Positions 25,472 through 32,941 of a stretch of 64,000 bases of DNA are shown here, one piece after another. Both the position numbers and the translations under genes were made by a program. The first letter of the stretch is position 1. Each line of letters starts with the position of its first letter. The notes beneath the pieces are model-generated. The model was not told the origin of the DNA. It did not search any database and worked only from the letters and a program-made list of their open reading frames with translations. This DNA is from Mycolicibacterium litorale (lineage in GTDB: Bacteria > Actinomycetota > Actinomycetes > Mycobacteriales > Mycobacteriaceae), in the NCBI GenBank assembly GCA_002007745.1, contig CP019882.1, positions 5,518,001 to 5,582,000 on the forward strand. Reading direction: 5' to 3'.

Positions 25472-26769
25472 CAGGCGTCCCAGGCCAGACGCACGCCCGA
25501 GAAGATCTGCCGGCGGATCGGATGATCCCAATTGCGGAAGCTGGGCCGCAGGATGTCGGCGGCCACCGCCCACGACCCGCCGCGTAGCACCTTGTAGTCG
25601 CCGGCTCCATTGCCTTCGAAGAACGGCTCGGAATACCGCTGGTAGATCATCGGGGTGAAACCCGGCCAGGGCCGCAGCGGGGAACTGGTCCACTCCCACA
25701 CGTCACCGAGCATCTGCTCGGCGCCGTAGGCCGACGCACCGGCCGGGTAGGCACCCACCGGGGCGGGTCGAAGAGCCTCTCCGCCCAGGTTGGCCACGAG
25801 CGGCCCCGGCTGGTCGGCGCCCCACGGGTAACGGCGGCGGGCTCCGACAGCCGGATCCCACACGCAGGCCTTCTCCCATTCGATCTCGCTGGGCAGCCGT
25901 GCACCGGCCCACGCGGCATAGGCCTCGGCTTCGAAGAAGGTGACGTGTTGCACGGGTTCGTCGTCGGGGATCTCCTCGACGTGGCCGAAGCGGCTGCGGG
26001 TGCCGTCCGGGTGCCAGAATTGCGGTGCCGTCAGCCCGGTGCGCATGCGGTGGTCCCAGCCAGGCTCCGACCACCACTGCGGCCGGGTGTAGCCGCCGTC
26101 GTCGATGAACTGCCGCCACTCGCCGTTGGTCACCGGGACCCGGCCGATCCGGAACGACGCGACGTCGACGGTGTGCGCGGGCCGCTCGTTGTCCAGTGAC
26201 AACGGCTCGTCCTGGGCGTCGACACCCAGCACGAAGGGGCCGCCGGGCACCAGCACCGACGTGCCGGCCAGGCCGGGCCGACCGGGCGGCGGGGTCGTTC
26301 GCGGCCCCAGAATCGGCGCACCCGCGCGCAGGTTCAGGGCCTGCAACATGGTCTCGTCGTGCTGATTCTCGTGACTGATCACCAGCCCGAACCGGAAGGC
26401 GATCTCGGCGTCGTCATCGCGGTCGGGCAGCCCGTCGAGCACGTCGAGTGCGGCGGCCCGCACGGTGCGGCAATAGGCGCGCGACTGCTCCGGGGACAGC
26501 AGCGGCAGGTCGACGCGGCTGGCCCGGCTGTGCACGAATGCGTCGTAAAGCCCCTCGATGTTGGCCGGCAGCATGCCGGGGCGGCGCGGATCACCGTCGC
26601 GCAGCAGCCACAGCTCCTCCTGCTGACCGATATGGGCCAGATCCCACACCAGCGGACTCATCAGCGGGTTGTACTGGCGCCGCAGCTCGGCGTCGTCGAA
26701 ATCGGTGAGGGCGAGCGTGCGCTGACGGGCCCGGTCCAGGTCGCGGGCCAGCGCATCGCGGCCTATCAC
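25471..26769 (-). CDS. egtB: ergothioneine biosynthesis sulfoxide synthase EgtB
   Basis: 432 residues from GTG 26769, overlapping the egtA stop (GTGA). N-terminal DinB-like domain with iron-ligand His residues in VWDLAHIGQQEELW and in HENQHDE (the HxxxHxE pattern), then an FGE-sulfatase domain from about residue 175 (VLGVDAQDEPLSLDNERP, NGEWRQFIDDGGY, RLPSEIEWEKA, VWEWTSSPL, VLRGGSWA, SFRNWD). It is a non-haem iron enzyme that joins hercynine and gamma-glutamylcysteine with O2 to give a sulfoxide. All expected blocks are present. Second gene of the operon. Confidence 0.96.
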   Translation of the reverse strand: MIGRDALARDLDRARQRTLALTDFDDAELRRQYNPLMSPLVWDLAHIGQQEELWLLRDGDPRRPGMLPANIEGLYDAFVHSRASRVDLPLLSPEQSRAYCRTVRAAALDVLDGLPDRDDDAEIAFRFGLVISHENQHDETMLQALNLRAGAPILGPRTTPPPGRPGLAGTSVLVPGGPFVLGVDAQDEPLSLDNERPAHTVDVASFRIGRVPVTNGEWRQFIDDGGYTRPQWWSEPGWDHRMRTGLTAPQFWHPDGTRSRFGHVEEIPDDEPVQHVTFFEAEAYAAWAGARLPSEIEWEKACVWDPAVGARRRYPWGADQPGPLVANLGGEALRPAPVGAYPAGASAYGAEQMLGDVWEWTSSPLRPWPGFTPMIYQRYSEPFFEGNGAGDYKVLRGGSWAVAADILRPSFRNWDHPIRRQIFSGVRLAWDA

Positions 26770-28055
26770 GCGGGCCCACCCGCCTCATGCAGCACGGCGG
26801 CCTCGATGCCGGCGCGAATGGCGAGGTCGGCGAAATCGTCGGCGTGGCAGCGGCCATCCTCCACGTTCTGCACCAACCTTTGCATCGACTCGGATAATTC
26901 CGCCGGTGCCCGGTCGGCCACCAGCGCCACACACCGGTTGGCCGCGGTATACAGGCGCTTGTCGGCCAGGCCGACCCTGGCGGCCAGGTCCCACGCGGTC
27001 GCCACCGGCTCGACGGCCTCAGCCGCCTGCTCGGCCACCACCGGATCGTCGAGCAGCGTCACCACCAGGAACGCCAGCGCCGGCCACAACGCATCCGGGA
27101 CGCTGTCCAGGTAGCGGATCTCCAGCCAGCGCCGCGGGCGCACCGGCGGGAAAAGAGTGGTCAGGTGGTAGTCGAGGTCAGCGGTGGTGGGCCGGCGACC
27201 GCCCAGCAAAACCAGCCCGTCCGCCCAGTCGGCGAACGGCACGTGCTCGGTGACCGCGACCGGTTCCGGGGCATGCACCAGCATGACCGGTGCTTTCAGC
27301 GCGTAGCGGGCCCAATCGGTACACGGGTCGTCGCCGCTCGCGCCGAGGACCGGCCCGCAGCGCGCCGAGTCCAGCTGGCCCCAGACCCGCTGGCGGGTGG
27401 ACTGCCAGCCGGTGAACTGCCGGGCCAGCAGCGGCGAATTGGCCGACAGCGCGATCATGGTCGGCCCGAGCGCATGCGCCAGTCGGACCCGCTCAGCCCA
27501 GCCGTCGCGCGGACCCGCGTCGAGGTTGAGCTGGATCGAGGCTGTCGACGTCATCATCGCCGCACCCGCACCACCGGTCCGCGAGGCGATGAAGAACCGT
27601 TCCATCGCCTCGTACCGGGGGCCGGGATTGACCCGGTGCGGGCGGCGCAGCGGGTCGGCGCCCAGCAGCGCCAACCCCAGCCCGGCCTGGGCGAACGCCG
27701 CCCGCAGCGCCGCGCGGTCGGCGGCCAGCCCGGCGATCGCCGGCAGCGGTCCGCACGCGGGTGGTCCGGACAGCTCCACCGCGCCGCCGGGCTCCACCGT
27801 GACGGCACTGCCGCCGGGCAGCGGCCCGACCCCGGCGATAACGTCGCTGAGTTCCGACCAGCCCGGCCGACGCTCGGGATCCTTCAGATCGAAGCAGTGC
27901 GCCTCGAGTTCCAGACCGACCCGACCGCTCGGACCGTCGGCCAGTGACCCGCCCGCGATATGCAGCGCAGCCGAGGACGAACTGGTCAGGACGCGTTCGC
28001 CGACATCCGGCCCGTTGGATGCCCGGCCCGGCTGTGACGTGACTGCGGACGTCAT
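26766..28055 (-). CDS. egtA: glutamate-cysteine ligase EgtA
   Basis: 429 residues from ATG 28055; ATG 28064 is 9 nt upstream, and GGAAG lies 9 nt before 28055. The much longer in-frame extension covers the PknH-like gene and is rejected. GCS2 family features: GRVGLELEAHCFDL, TVEPGGAVELSGPP (substrate-binding acidic strand), MERFFIASRTGGAGAAMM and TASIQLNLDAGP. It makes gamma-glutamylcysteine from Glu, Cys and ATP, used by EgtB. First gene of the egt operon; the promoter should lie in 28056-28156, where I see no convincing -10/-35 pair. Confidence 0.94.
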   Translation of the reverse strand: MTSAVTSQPGRASNGPDVGERVLTSSSSAALHIAGGSLADGPSGRVGLELEAHCFDLKDPERRPGWSELSDVIAGVGPLPGGSAVTVEPGGAVELSGPPACGPLPAIAGLAADRAALRAAFAQAGLGLALLGADPLRRPHRVNPGPRYEAMERFFIASRTGGAGAAMMTSTASIQLNLDAGPRDGWAERVRLAHALGPTMIALSANSPLLARQFTGWQSTRQRVWGQLDSARCGPVLGASGDDPCTDWARYALKAPVMLVHAPEPVAVTEHVPFADWADGLVLLGGRRPTTADLDYHLTTLFPPVRPRRWLEIRYLDSVPDALWPALAFLVVTLLDDPVVAEQAAEAVEPVATAWDLAARVGLADKRLYTAANRCVALVADRAPAELSESMQRLVQNVEDGRCHADDFADLAIRAGIEAAVLHEAGGPA

Positions 28056-28156
28056 GACATCCATCTTCCAGACAGCACCGACAAATTTCCCAGATCCTCG
28101 ATCAACACAATCAGTGCGGTGTACCCGGAGCGGGGATTTGTTACTGCTGTGTGGCG

Positions 28157-28810
28157 CTATTGACCGAGGGTGTTCTGCATCGCCCCGGCGAGCACGTTGA
28201 CCGCCGGCCCGCCATTGCCGGACTGGCAGACCTTGGCCTGCAGCAGCACGTTCTCCCGCAGGCGGGTTTGGGTGAAACACCGCCGATCGGAGCCAGCTTC
28301 CTGTTTGACCCATACCGCGTCGGTGGCGGTAGGAGCCGCGCCGCCGAACGACCACACCTGCGTGGTGCCGTCGTCGAGGTGCATGGCCGTGGTTTGGCCG
28401 GCGCATCCGACCGTGCGGTCGGTGACCCGGTGGAAGGCTCGGGTGGCGGCATCGGTGGTGGCGAACACCCCGACAGCCTGCTTGACCAGATGGTTCTGGT
28501 CGGTGGCCGAGGTCTGGGCCACCGCGCTGTTGAAGGAGGCCAGGTCGGGGTCGTTGAACACCTCGGGTAGCCCGATGTCGGCCCAGTTGTTGCAGACCGG
28601 CAGTTCCACCCAGTAGGCCTGGAACGGTTCGGTGCTCGTTGACTCCCACGTCATCGGCGCACCGACGATGTTGCCGACCGACCCCTTCCCCAGCACGGCG
28701 TAGGACACCACGCCGGGATCCGACGGTCGTGCCTGTGCCGGACCGGCCGGGCAGATCGCCAGGGCGACACCGGCGGCCAGCGCTGCGGCCGCGGCGGTGA
28801 TGATGCGCAT
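28157..28810 (-). CDS. exported PknH-like sensor-domain protein
   Basis: 217 residues from ATG 28810; a GTG at 28819 is possible. Residues 1-31 form a signal peptide (IITAAAAALAAGVALAICPAGPAQA); the Cys precedes no clear lipobox. The mature region matches the PknH extracellular/sensor domain (PF14032): VGAPMTWESTSTEPFQ, VELPVCNNWADIG, TVGCAGQTTAM, CFTQTRLRENVLLQAKVC, with four conserved Cys likely in two disulfides. Ligand unknown. Corresponds in order to Rv3705c next to egtA (recall). It follows ohr by 5 nt, so the two are probably cotranscribed. Confidence 0.82.
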   Translation of the reverse strand: MRIITAAAAALAAGVALAICPAGPAQARPSDPGVVSYAVLGKGSVGNIVGAPMTWESTSTEPFQAYWVELPVCNNWADIGLPEVFNDPDLASFNSAVAQTSATDQNHLVKQAVGVFATTDAATRAFHRVTDRTVGCAGQTTAMHLDDGTTQVWSFGGAAPTATDAVWVKQEAGSDRRCFTQTRLRENVLLQAKVCQSGNGGPAVNVLAGAMQNTLGQ

Positions 28811-28815
28811 GCCGA

Positions 28816-29244
28816 TCACACCTTGGCGGCCAGCGTGACGTCGATGTTGCCGCGGGTGGCCTTGGAATAGGGGCACACCTGGTGGGCCTTGTTCATCAGT
28901 TCCTCGGCCTGGCTCTGCCCGAGGCCGGGCAGGTAACCGATGAGGTGGGCGGTGATGCCGTAGCCGCCGTCGGAGTCCTTACCGAACCCGACCTGAGCGG
29001 TGACGCCCGAGGCGCTGTCCAGCGCGATCTTGTCCAGGCGTGCCACCAGTTGCAGCGCACCCAGGAAGCAGGCGGCGTAGCCCGCCGAGAACAGCTGCTC
29101 GGGGTTGGTGCCCTCGCCGCTGCCGCCCGCTTCCTTCGGTGGCCGGGTCTCCATGTCGATGCGGTTGTCCGACGACTTGACATGCCCGTCGCGTCCTCCG
29201 CCGCTGGCCGTCGACTCCGCGGTGTAGATGACATCGATGCTCAT
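28816..29244 (-). CDS. organic hydroperoxide resistance protein (Ohr/OsmC)
   Basis: 142 residues from ATG 29244 (MSIDVIYTAESTASGG); the earlier in-frame ATG 29277 lacks family similarity. OsmC/Ohr features: TNPEQLFSAGYAACFLGAL with the peroxidatic Cys, and AHQVCPYSKATRGNIDV with the resolving Cys, plus the conserved Arg in TRPPKEAGG context. It reduces organic hydroperoxides with dithiol donors in the cytoplasm. Neighbouring egt genes and catalase make this stretch rich in redox defence. Ohr is often controlled by OhrR, but no MarR-type gene is adjacent here. Confidence 0.93.
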   Translation of the reverse strand: MSIDVIYTAESTASGGGRDGHVKSSDNRIDMETRPPKEAGGSGEGTNPEQLFSAGYAACFLGALQLVARLDKIALDSASGVTAQVGFGKDSDGGYGITAHLIGYLPGLGQSQAEELMNKAHQVCPYSKATRGNIDVTLAAKV

Positions 29245-29305
29245 GGCCTCGATCATGCCAGTCGGGCCGGCAGTCATCCGGCGCGAAAGAATCCCGAGAC
29301 GATGC

Positions 29306-29731
29306 TCAGCGCACCGCGGTCGCGGTCAGTTCGAGCTTCTGCAACGGGTGGATCAGGCCGGCGACGGTCACCCAGGTGCTGGTCGGCCGGTGAGCGCCGA
29401 CCCAGTCCTTGAGGATCGGCGCCGCGGCGACCAGTTCCGCCATGTCGGTGGTGTAGATCGTCCACGCGACAAGGTCGCATCGGTTGGCTCCGACGGCCTG
29501 CAGAGATCTGTCCAGCACCTCGAGGGTGTACTCGAGCTGCGCGACGAACGTGCCACCCACTGGCTCGAGGCCTGAACTTCCGCCGGTCAGCGGCGCTATG
29601 CCCGAGACGTAGATGGTGCCGCCGGCCACGACCGTCTGCACGAACCCCAGATCGTCGAACAATTGCGCATCGATGTAGCCGATGTCCTCCGGCACCGAAC
29701 GCAGGATCTCACCGGTATCAGTCGTGGTCAC
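29306..29731 (-). CDS. RidA/YjgF-family protein lacking the archetypal Arg
   Basis: 141 residues from GTG 29731, overlapping the permease stop (GTGA) with AGAAAGGCGG upstream. Family features: FVQTVVAGGTIYVSGIAPL, TLEVLDRSLQAVGANRCDLV and TIYTTDMAELV, ending in a TWVTVAGLIHPLQKLELTATAV block. In archetypal RidA the RPARS-like segment supplies the Arg that activates water; here the corresponding segment is HRPTST, so classical 2-iminobutanoate deaminase activity is doubtful. Probably belongs to a Rid1-7-type subgroup. Third gene of a phyH-permease-rid cassette. Confidence 0.87.
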   Translation of the reverse strand: MTTTDTGEILRSVPEDIGYIDAQLFDDLGFVQTVVAGGTIYVSGIAPLTGGSSGLEPVGGTFVAQLEYTLEVLDRSLQAVGANRCDLVAWTIYTTDMAELVAAAPILKDWVGAHRPTSTWVTVAGLIHPLQKLELTATAVR

Positions 29732-31230
29732 AGCAGTGCCGCCTTTCTGGTTTGAGTTTCGACGTCGAGAACGGGAATATCGGAATCGGCTGTGTGCAAG
29801 ATCCTTTCGGGATCGAGTCGGTCGGGGCGACGCACCGCCAGATACGCCAGCAGGACCAGGCCCACGGCCCACCATGCAGCAACGCAGTATCCGGCGATGC
29901 TCATCGGATAGGACAGTGGCGCAACGAAACTGAATGCGGTGATGCCCGCACCCGCGCAGAACGTCGGAAAGAGGAACACCAGCGCGAGAAGCGGGACCAC
30001 CAGGTGCGGCAACAGGCGGAAATCAGCGCGGTGGTAGCGCAGGTAGTACACCGGGCAAGCGACGCACACCGCCATGTAGATGGGCAGCACGCCAACGGTC
30101 AGCACCGTACCGGTCAGCATGAAACCGGAGACCGGGCCGAACGTCAGACCCAGCGCCAGGGTCACGATGACCGCGAGCGTGAAGACGACCGCGATTGCGC
30201 CAGTGGGAGATTTGAACCTCGGATGTGTGCGTTTCAGAAAGGCGGGCAGCGTGCCGGCGCGGCCGAGTGCCCAACTGATGCGGGTGGCGGCCATGGCTGC
30301 ACCGTTCGCCGACGCCAGTCCCGAACTGAGCAGGGTGACCAGCAAGATGATCCATCCCGCTCCCCAGAAGGTCCGGGTGATCTCCATCCACGGGTCGCCG
30401 TCGCCGTACTGGAGGAAACCGGCGTACCGGTCGGGTCCGAAATACACCGTCGAGGCGTAGGTCGTGATGACGAAGAATATCCCGACCAGGAGCACCGAAC
30501 CGATCACCGCCCATTTGATGGTGCGCTTGGGATCTCGGGCCTCTTCACCGAGCGGCGCCGCCGCGTCGAATCCGATGAAGGCCAGGAAGGCGTACACCGC
30601 ACCGGCCACGATTCCGCTCACGCCACCGAAGCCGTCGACACTGGCATGCGTGGTCCAGAACACCGACAGTGTGTTGCGATCACCCGCGGCGACGATCATC
30701 CATACCGAGATGATCAGCATGACGACGATCTCCAATGCACCCAACAGCATGCCGACCCGGGTGCCGAATTGCGCGCCCAGGTAGTTCATCACCAATGCGA
30801 GTGCGATACAACCGATTCCGCCGACGATCCACCATCCGGTGTATCCGAGGCCGAGTGCGCCCTGAAATGAGCCGCCCACCATGTTTCCGACCAGGAGCGC
30901 CAGATACGGCACCGCAGCGGCGTACACCAGCAGGGTCCCCCAGCCGGAGAGGAATCCCGCGCCGCCGTGGAACGCTGCGGCGAGATAGGACGACATTCCC
31001 GCTGCGGAGAAGATCCGCTTGGCCAACTGCCCGATGGCTACTGCGACGAGAAGGCAGCCGACGAGCGCGAAGACCACCGACGCCGGCAGCGCTCCGCCGG
31101 CGAATGCGGCACCGCCGATGACCGCGAAGGCGGCACCCACCCCCGGTGCCATCGTGGCGATGGAGACGAAGGTCGCTTCGCCAAGTGTGACACTGTCTTT
31201 GGCGAGTTCGTCGCTGTCGGCGCCGGTCAT
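29728..31230 (-). CDS. APC superfamily amino acid/amine permease
   Basis: 500 residues from ATG 31230, overlapping the PhyH-gene stop (ATGA). About 12 hydrophobic segments. The N-terminal region has the APC signature VTLGEATFVSIATMAPGVGA, helix 1 with an unwound GVGAAF; later AFIGFDAAAPLGEEARDPKR is the conserved FxGFE-like segment with its cytoplasmic loop, and SRISWALGRAG-like TRISWALGRAGTLP follows. Likely imports an amino acid or amine by proton symport. Genetic coupling to an iron/2-oxoglutarate oxygenase and a Rid protein suggests uptake and oxidation of an amine (inference). Confidence 0.9.
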   Translation of the reverse strand: MTGADSDELAKDSVTLGEATFVSIATMAPGVGAAFAVIGGAAFAGGALPASVVFALVGCLLVAVAIGQLAKRIFSAAGMSSYLAAAFHGGAGFLSGWGTLLVYAAAVPYLALLVGNMVGGSFQGALGLGYTGWWIVGGIGCIALALVMNYLGAQFGTRVGMLLGALEIVVMLIISVWMIVAAGDRNTLSVFWTTHASVDGFGGVSGIVAGAVYAFLAFIGFDAAAPLGEEARDPKRTIKWAVIGSVLLVGIFFVITTYASTVYFGPDRYAGFLQYGDGDPWMEITRTFWGAGWIILLVTLLSSGLASANGAAMAATRISWALGRAGTLPAFLKRTHPRFKSPTGAIAVVFTLAVIVTLALGLTFGPVSGFMLTGTVLTVGVLPIYMAVCVACPVYYLRYHRADFRLLPHLVVPLLALVFLFPTFCAGAGITAFSFVAPLSYPMSIAGYCVAAWWAVGLVLLAYLAVRRPDRLDPERILHTADSDIPVLDVETQTRKAALL

Positions 31231-32192
31231 CCCCGGCCGCCCATCGTCGCCGTGTCCGAGATCAGGTTCATCAGATTGTTGGCGGAGCCCTGGCGCGCCG
31301 CGGCATCGCGCATCTCGTCGACGGTGAGGAAGCTTTGCGCATCCGGGCGCACCACCGACATGGGGTCAGCGACGTCGCCGACGTAACCGATAGCGAAGCA
31401 ACCCATCTGGTAGCCCATCAACTTGAGCAGTTCGTCGTCGAGAGTCTGCGCCACCTCCAAGGGGGTCGAGAGGTACTGATTCTCCTCCTGACGAACCCAG
31501 CCGACTGCGTAGGTGATGTTGATGGCTTCGCGAACCTTGTCCGAGGTACGGTTCGCCCCGCCGCCGTGATAGATCTTGCCGTTGTAGAGCAACACTGAGC
31601 CCCGCTCCATCTCGGCCGGCAGCGAGTCGGCCTCGGTGAACTTCTCGTCAGGGCCGAGCAGATGGCTGCCGGGTACCACCCTGGTCGCGCCCATCTCGGC
31701 GGTGTAGTCACTCATCGCCCACAACGTGTTGCACTGAACCTGGTAGTCGGCCGGAAAGGGGAAGAAATCCCAGGCGAGTTCGTCGCGATGTATCGCCTGA
31801 GCTGGTGAGCCGGGTCCGATCGCGATGACCTGGGTCAGGTGCAGCTGAAACTTCGAGGCATGGCTGAGGTAGTCGCCGGCCACTTCCAGGACGGTGGGAT
31901 GCGCCACGAGCTCCCGGGCCGCCACCGACCGAGCGATCAGCGAACCGGTCCGCTTGGTGCGCTTTCCGAGGAAATCGTCTCCGCCGAATGCGGTGGATTC
32001 GATGTAGGGGGCGAGTTCCTCAGAAACCCGGTCCATATGGGAAGCCGGCACCAGGTTGTCGATGATCACGTAACCGTCCGTCCGCAGGGCTTCGGTGATC
32101 TGCTGCCGGGTTGCGGTGGGTGGGAGGTGATTGAGGGCGGTGGGTGGGAGGTGGTTGAGGGCGGTGGGTGGGAGGTGGTTGAGATCAGACAA
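31227..32192 (-). CDS. phytanoyl-CoA dioxygenase (PhyH) family oxygenase with N-terminal octapeptide repeats
   Basis: 321 residues from TTG 32192, supported by AAGGAG 7 nt upstream. Residues 5-28 are three copies of LNHLPPTA. The PhyH domain follows: DGYVIIDNLVPASHMDRV, HRDELAWDFF (HxD iron ligands), TLWAMSDYTAEMGATRVVPGSH, and KIYHGGGANRTSDKVREA with the distal His and the 2-oxoglutarate Arg. So the Fe(II)/2OG triad is complete. It probably hydroxylates a small substrate imported by the coupled permease; the substrate is unknown. Divergent from a TetR regulator with twin operator-like motifs between. Confidence 0.88.
   Translation of the reverse strand: MSDLNHLPPTALNHLPPTALNHLPPTATRQQITEALRTDGYVIIDNLVPASHMDRVSEELAPYIESTAFGGDDFLGKRTKRTGSLIARSVAARELVAHPTVLEVAGDYLSHASKFQLHLTQVIAIGPGSPAQAIHRDELAWDFFPFPADYQVQCNTLWAMSDYTAEMGATRVVPGSHLLGPDEKFTEADSLPAEMERGSVLLYNGKIYHGGGANRTSDKVREAINITYAVGWVRQEENQYLSTPLEVAQTLDDELLKLMGYQMGCFAIGYVGDVADPMSVVRPDAQSFLTVDEMRDAAARQGSANNLMNLISDTATMGGRG
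32113..32184 (-). repeat. three 24-bp tandem repeats at the 5' end of the PhyH gene
   Basis: Units 32113-32136, 32137-32160 and 32161-32184 are near identical (one or two differences each), and each encodes LNHLPPTA in frame. The near identity at the DNA level suggests recent expansion and a possible variable-number locus. Confidence 0.9.
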
Positions 32193-32236
32193 GTCAGCAC
32201 TCCTTGGGCGGATTGGCCGCCGAACGAGGGATCAAT

Positions 32237-32312
32237 TACGACTACAGTCTGAACTCTGGTCTATTTCCGGCAGGTTCCGCGCCGTAACGGGCGGGTAAAT
32301 ACGACTACAGTC
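32237..32312. promoter_or_regulatory. twin TACGACTACAGTC motifs in the PhyH/TetR divergent promoter
   Basis: The 13-mer TACGACTACAGTC occurs at 32237-32249 and again at 32300-32312, 63 bp apart. Each contains an inverted element GACT-AC-AGTC, extended to CGACT..AGTCG in the second copy. One lies 45 nt before the PhyH TTG start, the other 6 nt before the TetR ATG. Such paired sites in a divergent promoter fit operators for the adjacent TetR regulator controlling both directions. Binding is inferred. Confidence 0.6.
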
Positions 32313-32317
32313 GGGTT

Positions 32318-32929
32318 ATGGCCGAAACGATGCGCCGCCTACCGGCGCAGCGACGAAGCAGGGCGACGGTGCAGCGGATTCTGGAGGCCGCCGAACACCT
32401 GTTGATCACGGTCGGTTACGACCGCGCGGTGGAGTCGCCGGCGCTGCTCGTCGAGCGATCGGGGGTGAGCAAAGGCGCCTTCTACGCGTACTTCACCAGT
32501 CCGGACATGGCGATGGAGACCGTTGCCCTCGGCTACATGGACCGCGCCCTCGAACTGGCCGACGAATGGGCCGCCGACGACTACAGCAGCTGGGAAGACG
32601 TCGCGGCCCGGGCCATCGCAACCTACAGCGGCTACTACGCCAACCCGGCGGTGCGCGAGCTGTGGCTCAACGGGCATCTATCCCCGGTTGCCGTTGCCGC
32701 GGACGAACGCGCCAACCTCTACATCGCCACCAAGTTGTGGCAGACGATCACCCGCGTTGCTCCGCAGCGGAGCCGGCGCCTCGAGATCAAGCACTGTTCA
32801 GTGGCGGTCGAGATCCTGGACTACCTCCTGCGCTTCGCCTTCCGGCACGAGCCGGACGGCGACCCGGAACTCGTCGCCGAGTCCCGGGTCGCGATGACGC
32901 AGTACCTGCGGACCAGGATCGATGACTAG
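32318..32929 (+). CDS. TetR/AcrR family transcriptional regulator
   Basis: 203 residues from ATG 32318. N-terminal helix-turn-helix: QRRSRATVQRILEAAEHLLI, then ESPALLVERSGVSKGAFYAYF, the canonical TetR recognition helix region. Residues ~60-200 form the helical ligand/dimer domain (DMAMETVALGYMDRALEL, YYANPAVRELWLNGHLSP). Divergent from the PhyH-permease-Rid cassette, which it probably represses through the twin 13-mers; one copy sits 6 nt upstream of its own start, which fits autoregulation. Inducer unknown. Stop is 13 nt from the convergent catalase stop. Confidence 0.92.
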   Translation: MAETMRRLPAQRRSRATVQRILEAAEHLLITVGYDRAVESPALLVERSGVSKGAFYAYFTSPDMAMETVALGYMDRALELADEWAADDYSSWEDVAARAIATYSGYYANPAVRELWLNGHLSPVAVAADERANLYIATKLWQTITRVAPQRSRRLEIKHCSVAVEILDYLLRFAFRHEPDGDPELVAESRVAMTQYLRTRIDD

Positions 32930-32941
32930 CCCGCTCCCGCG

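Noticed and set aside
32113..32184. CRISPR-like direct repeats
   Set aside because: Units are contiguous without spacers and lie in a coding frame.
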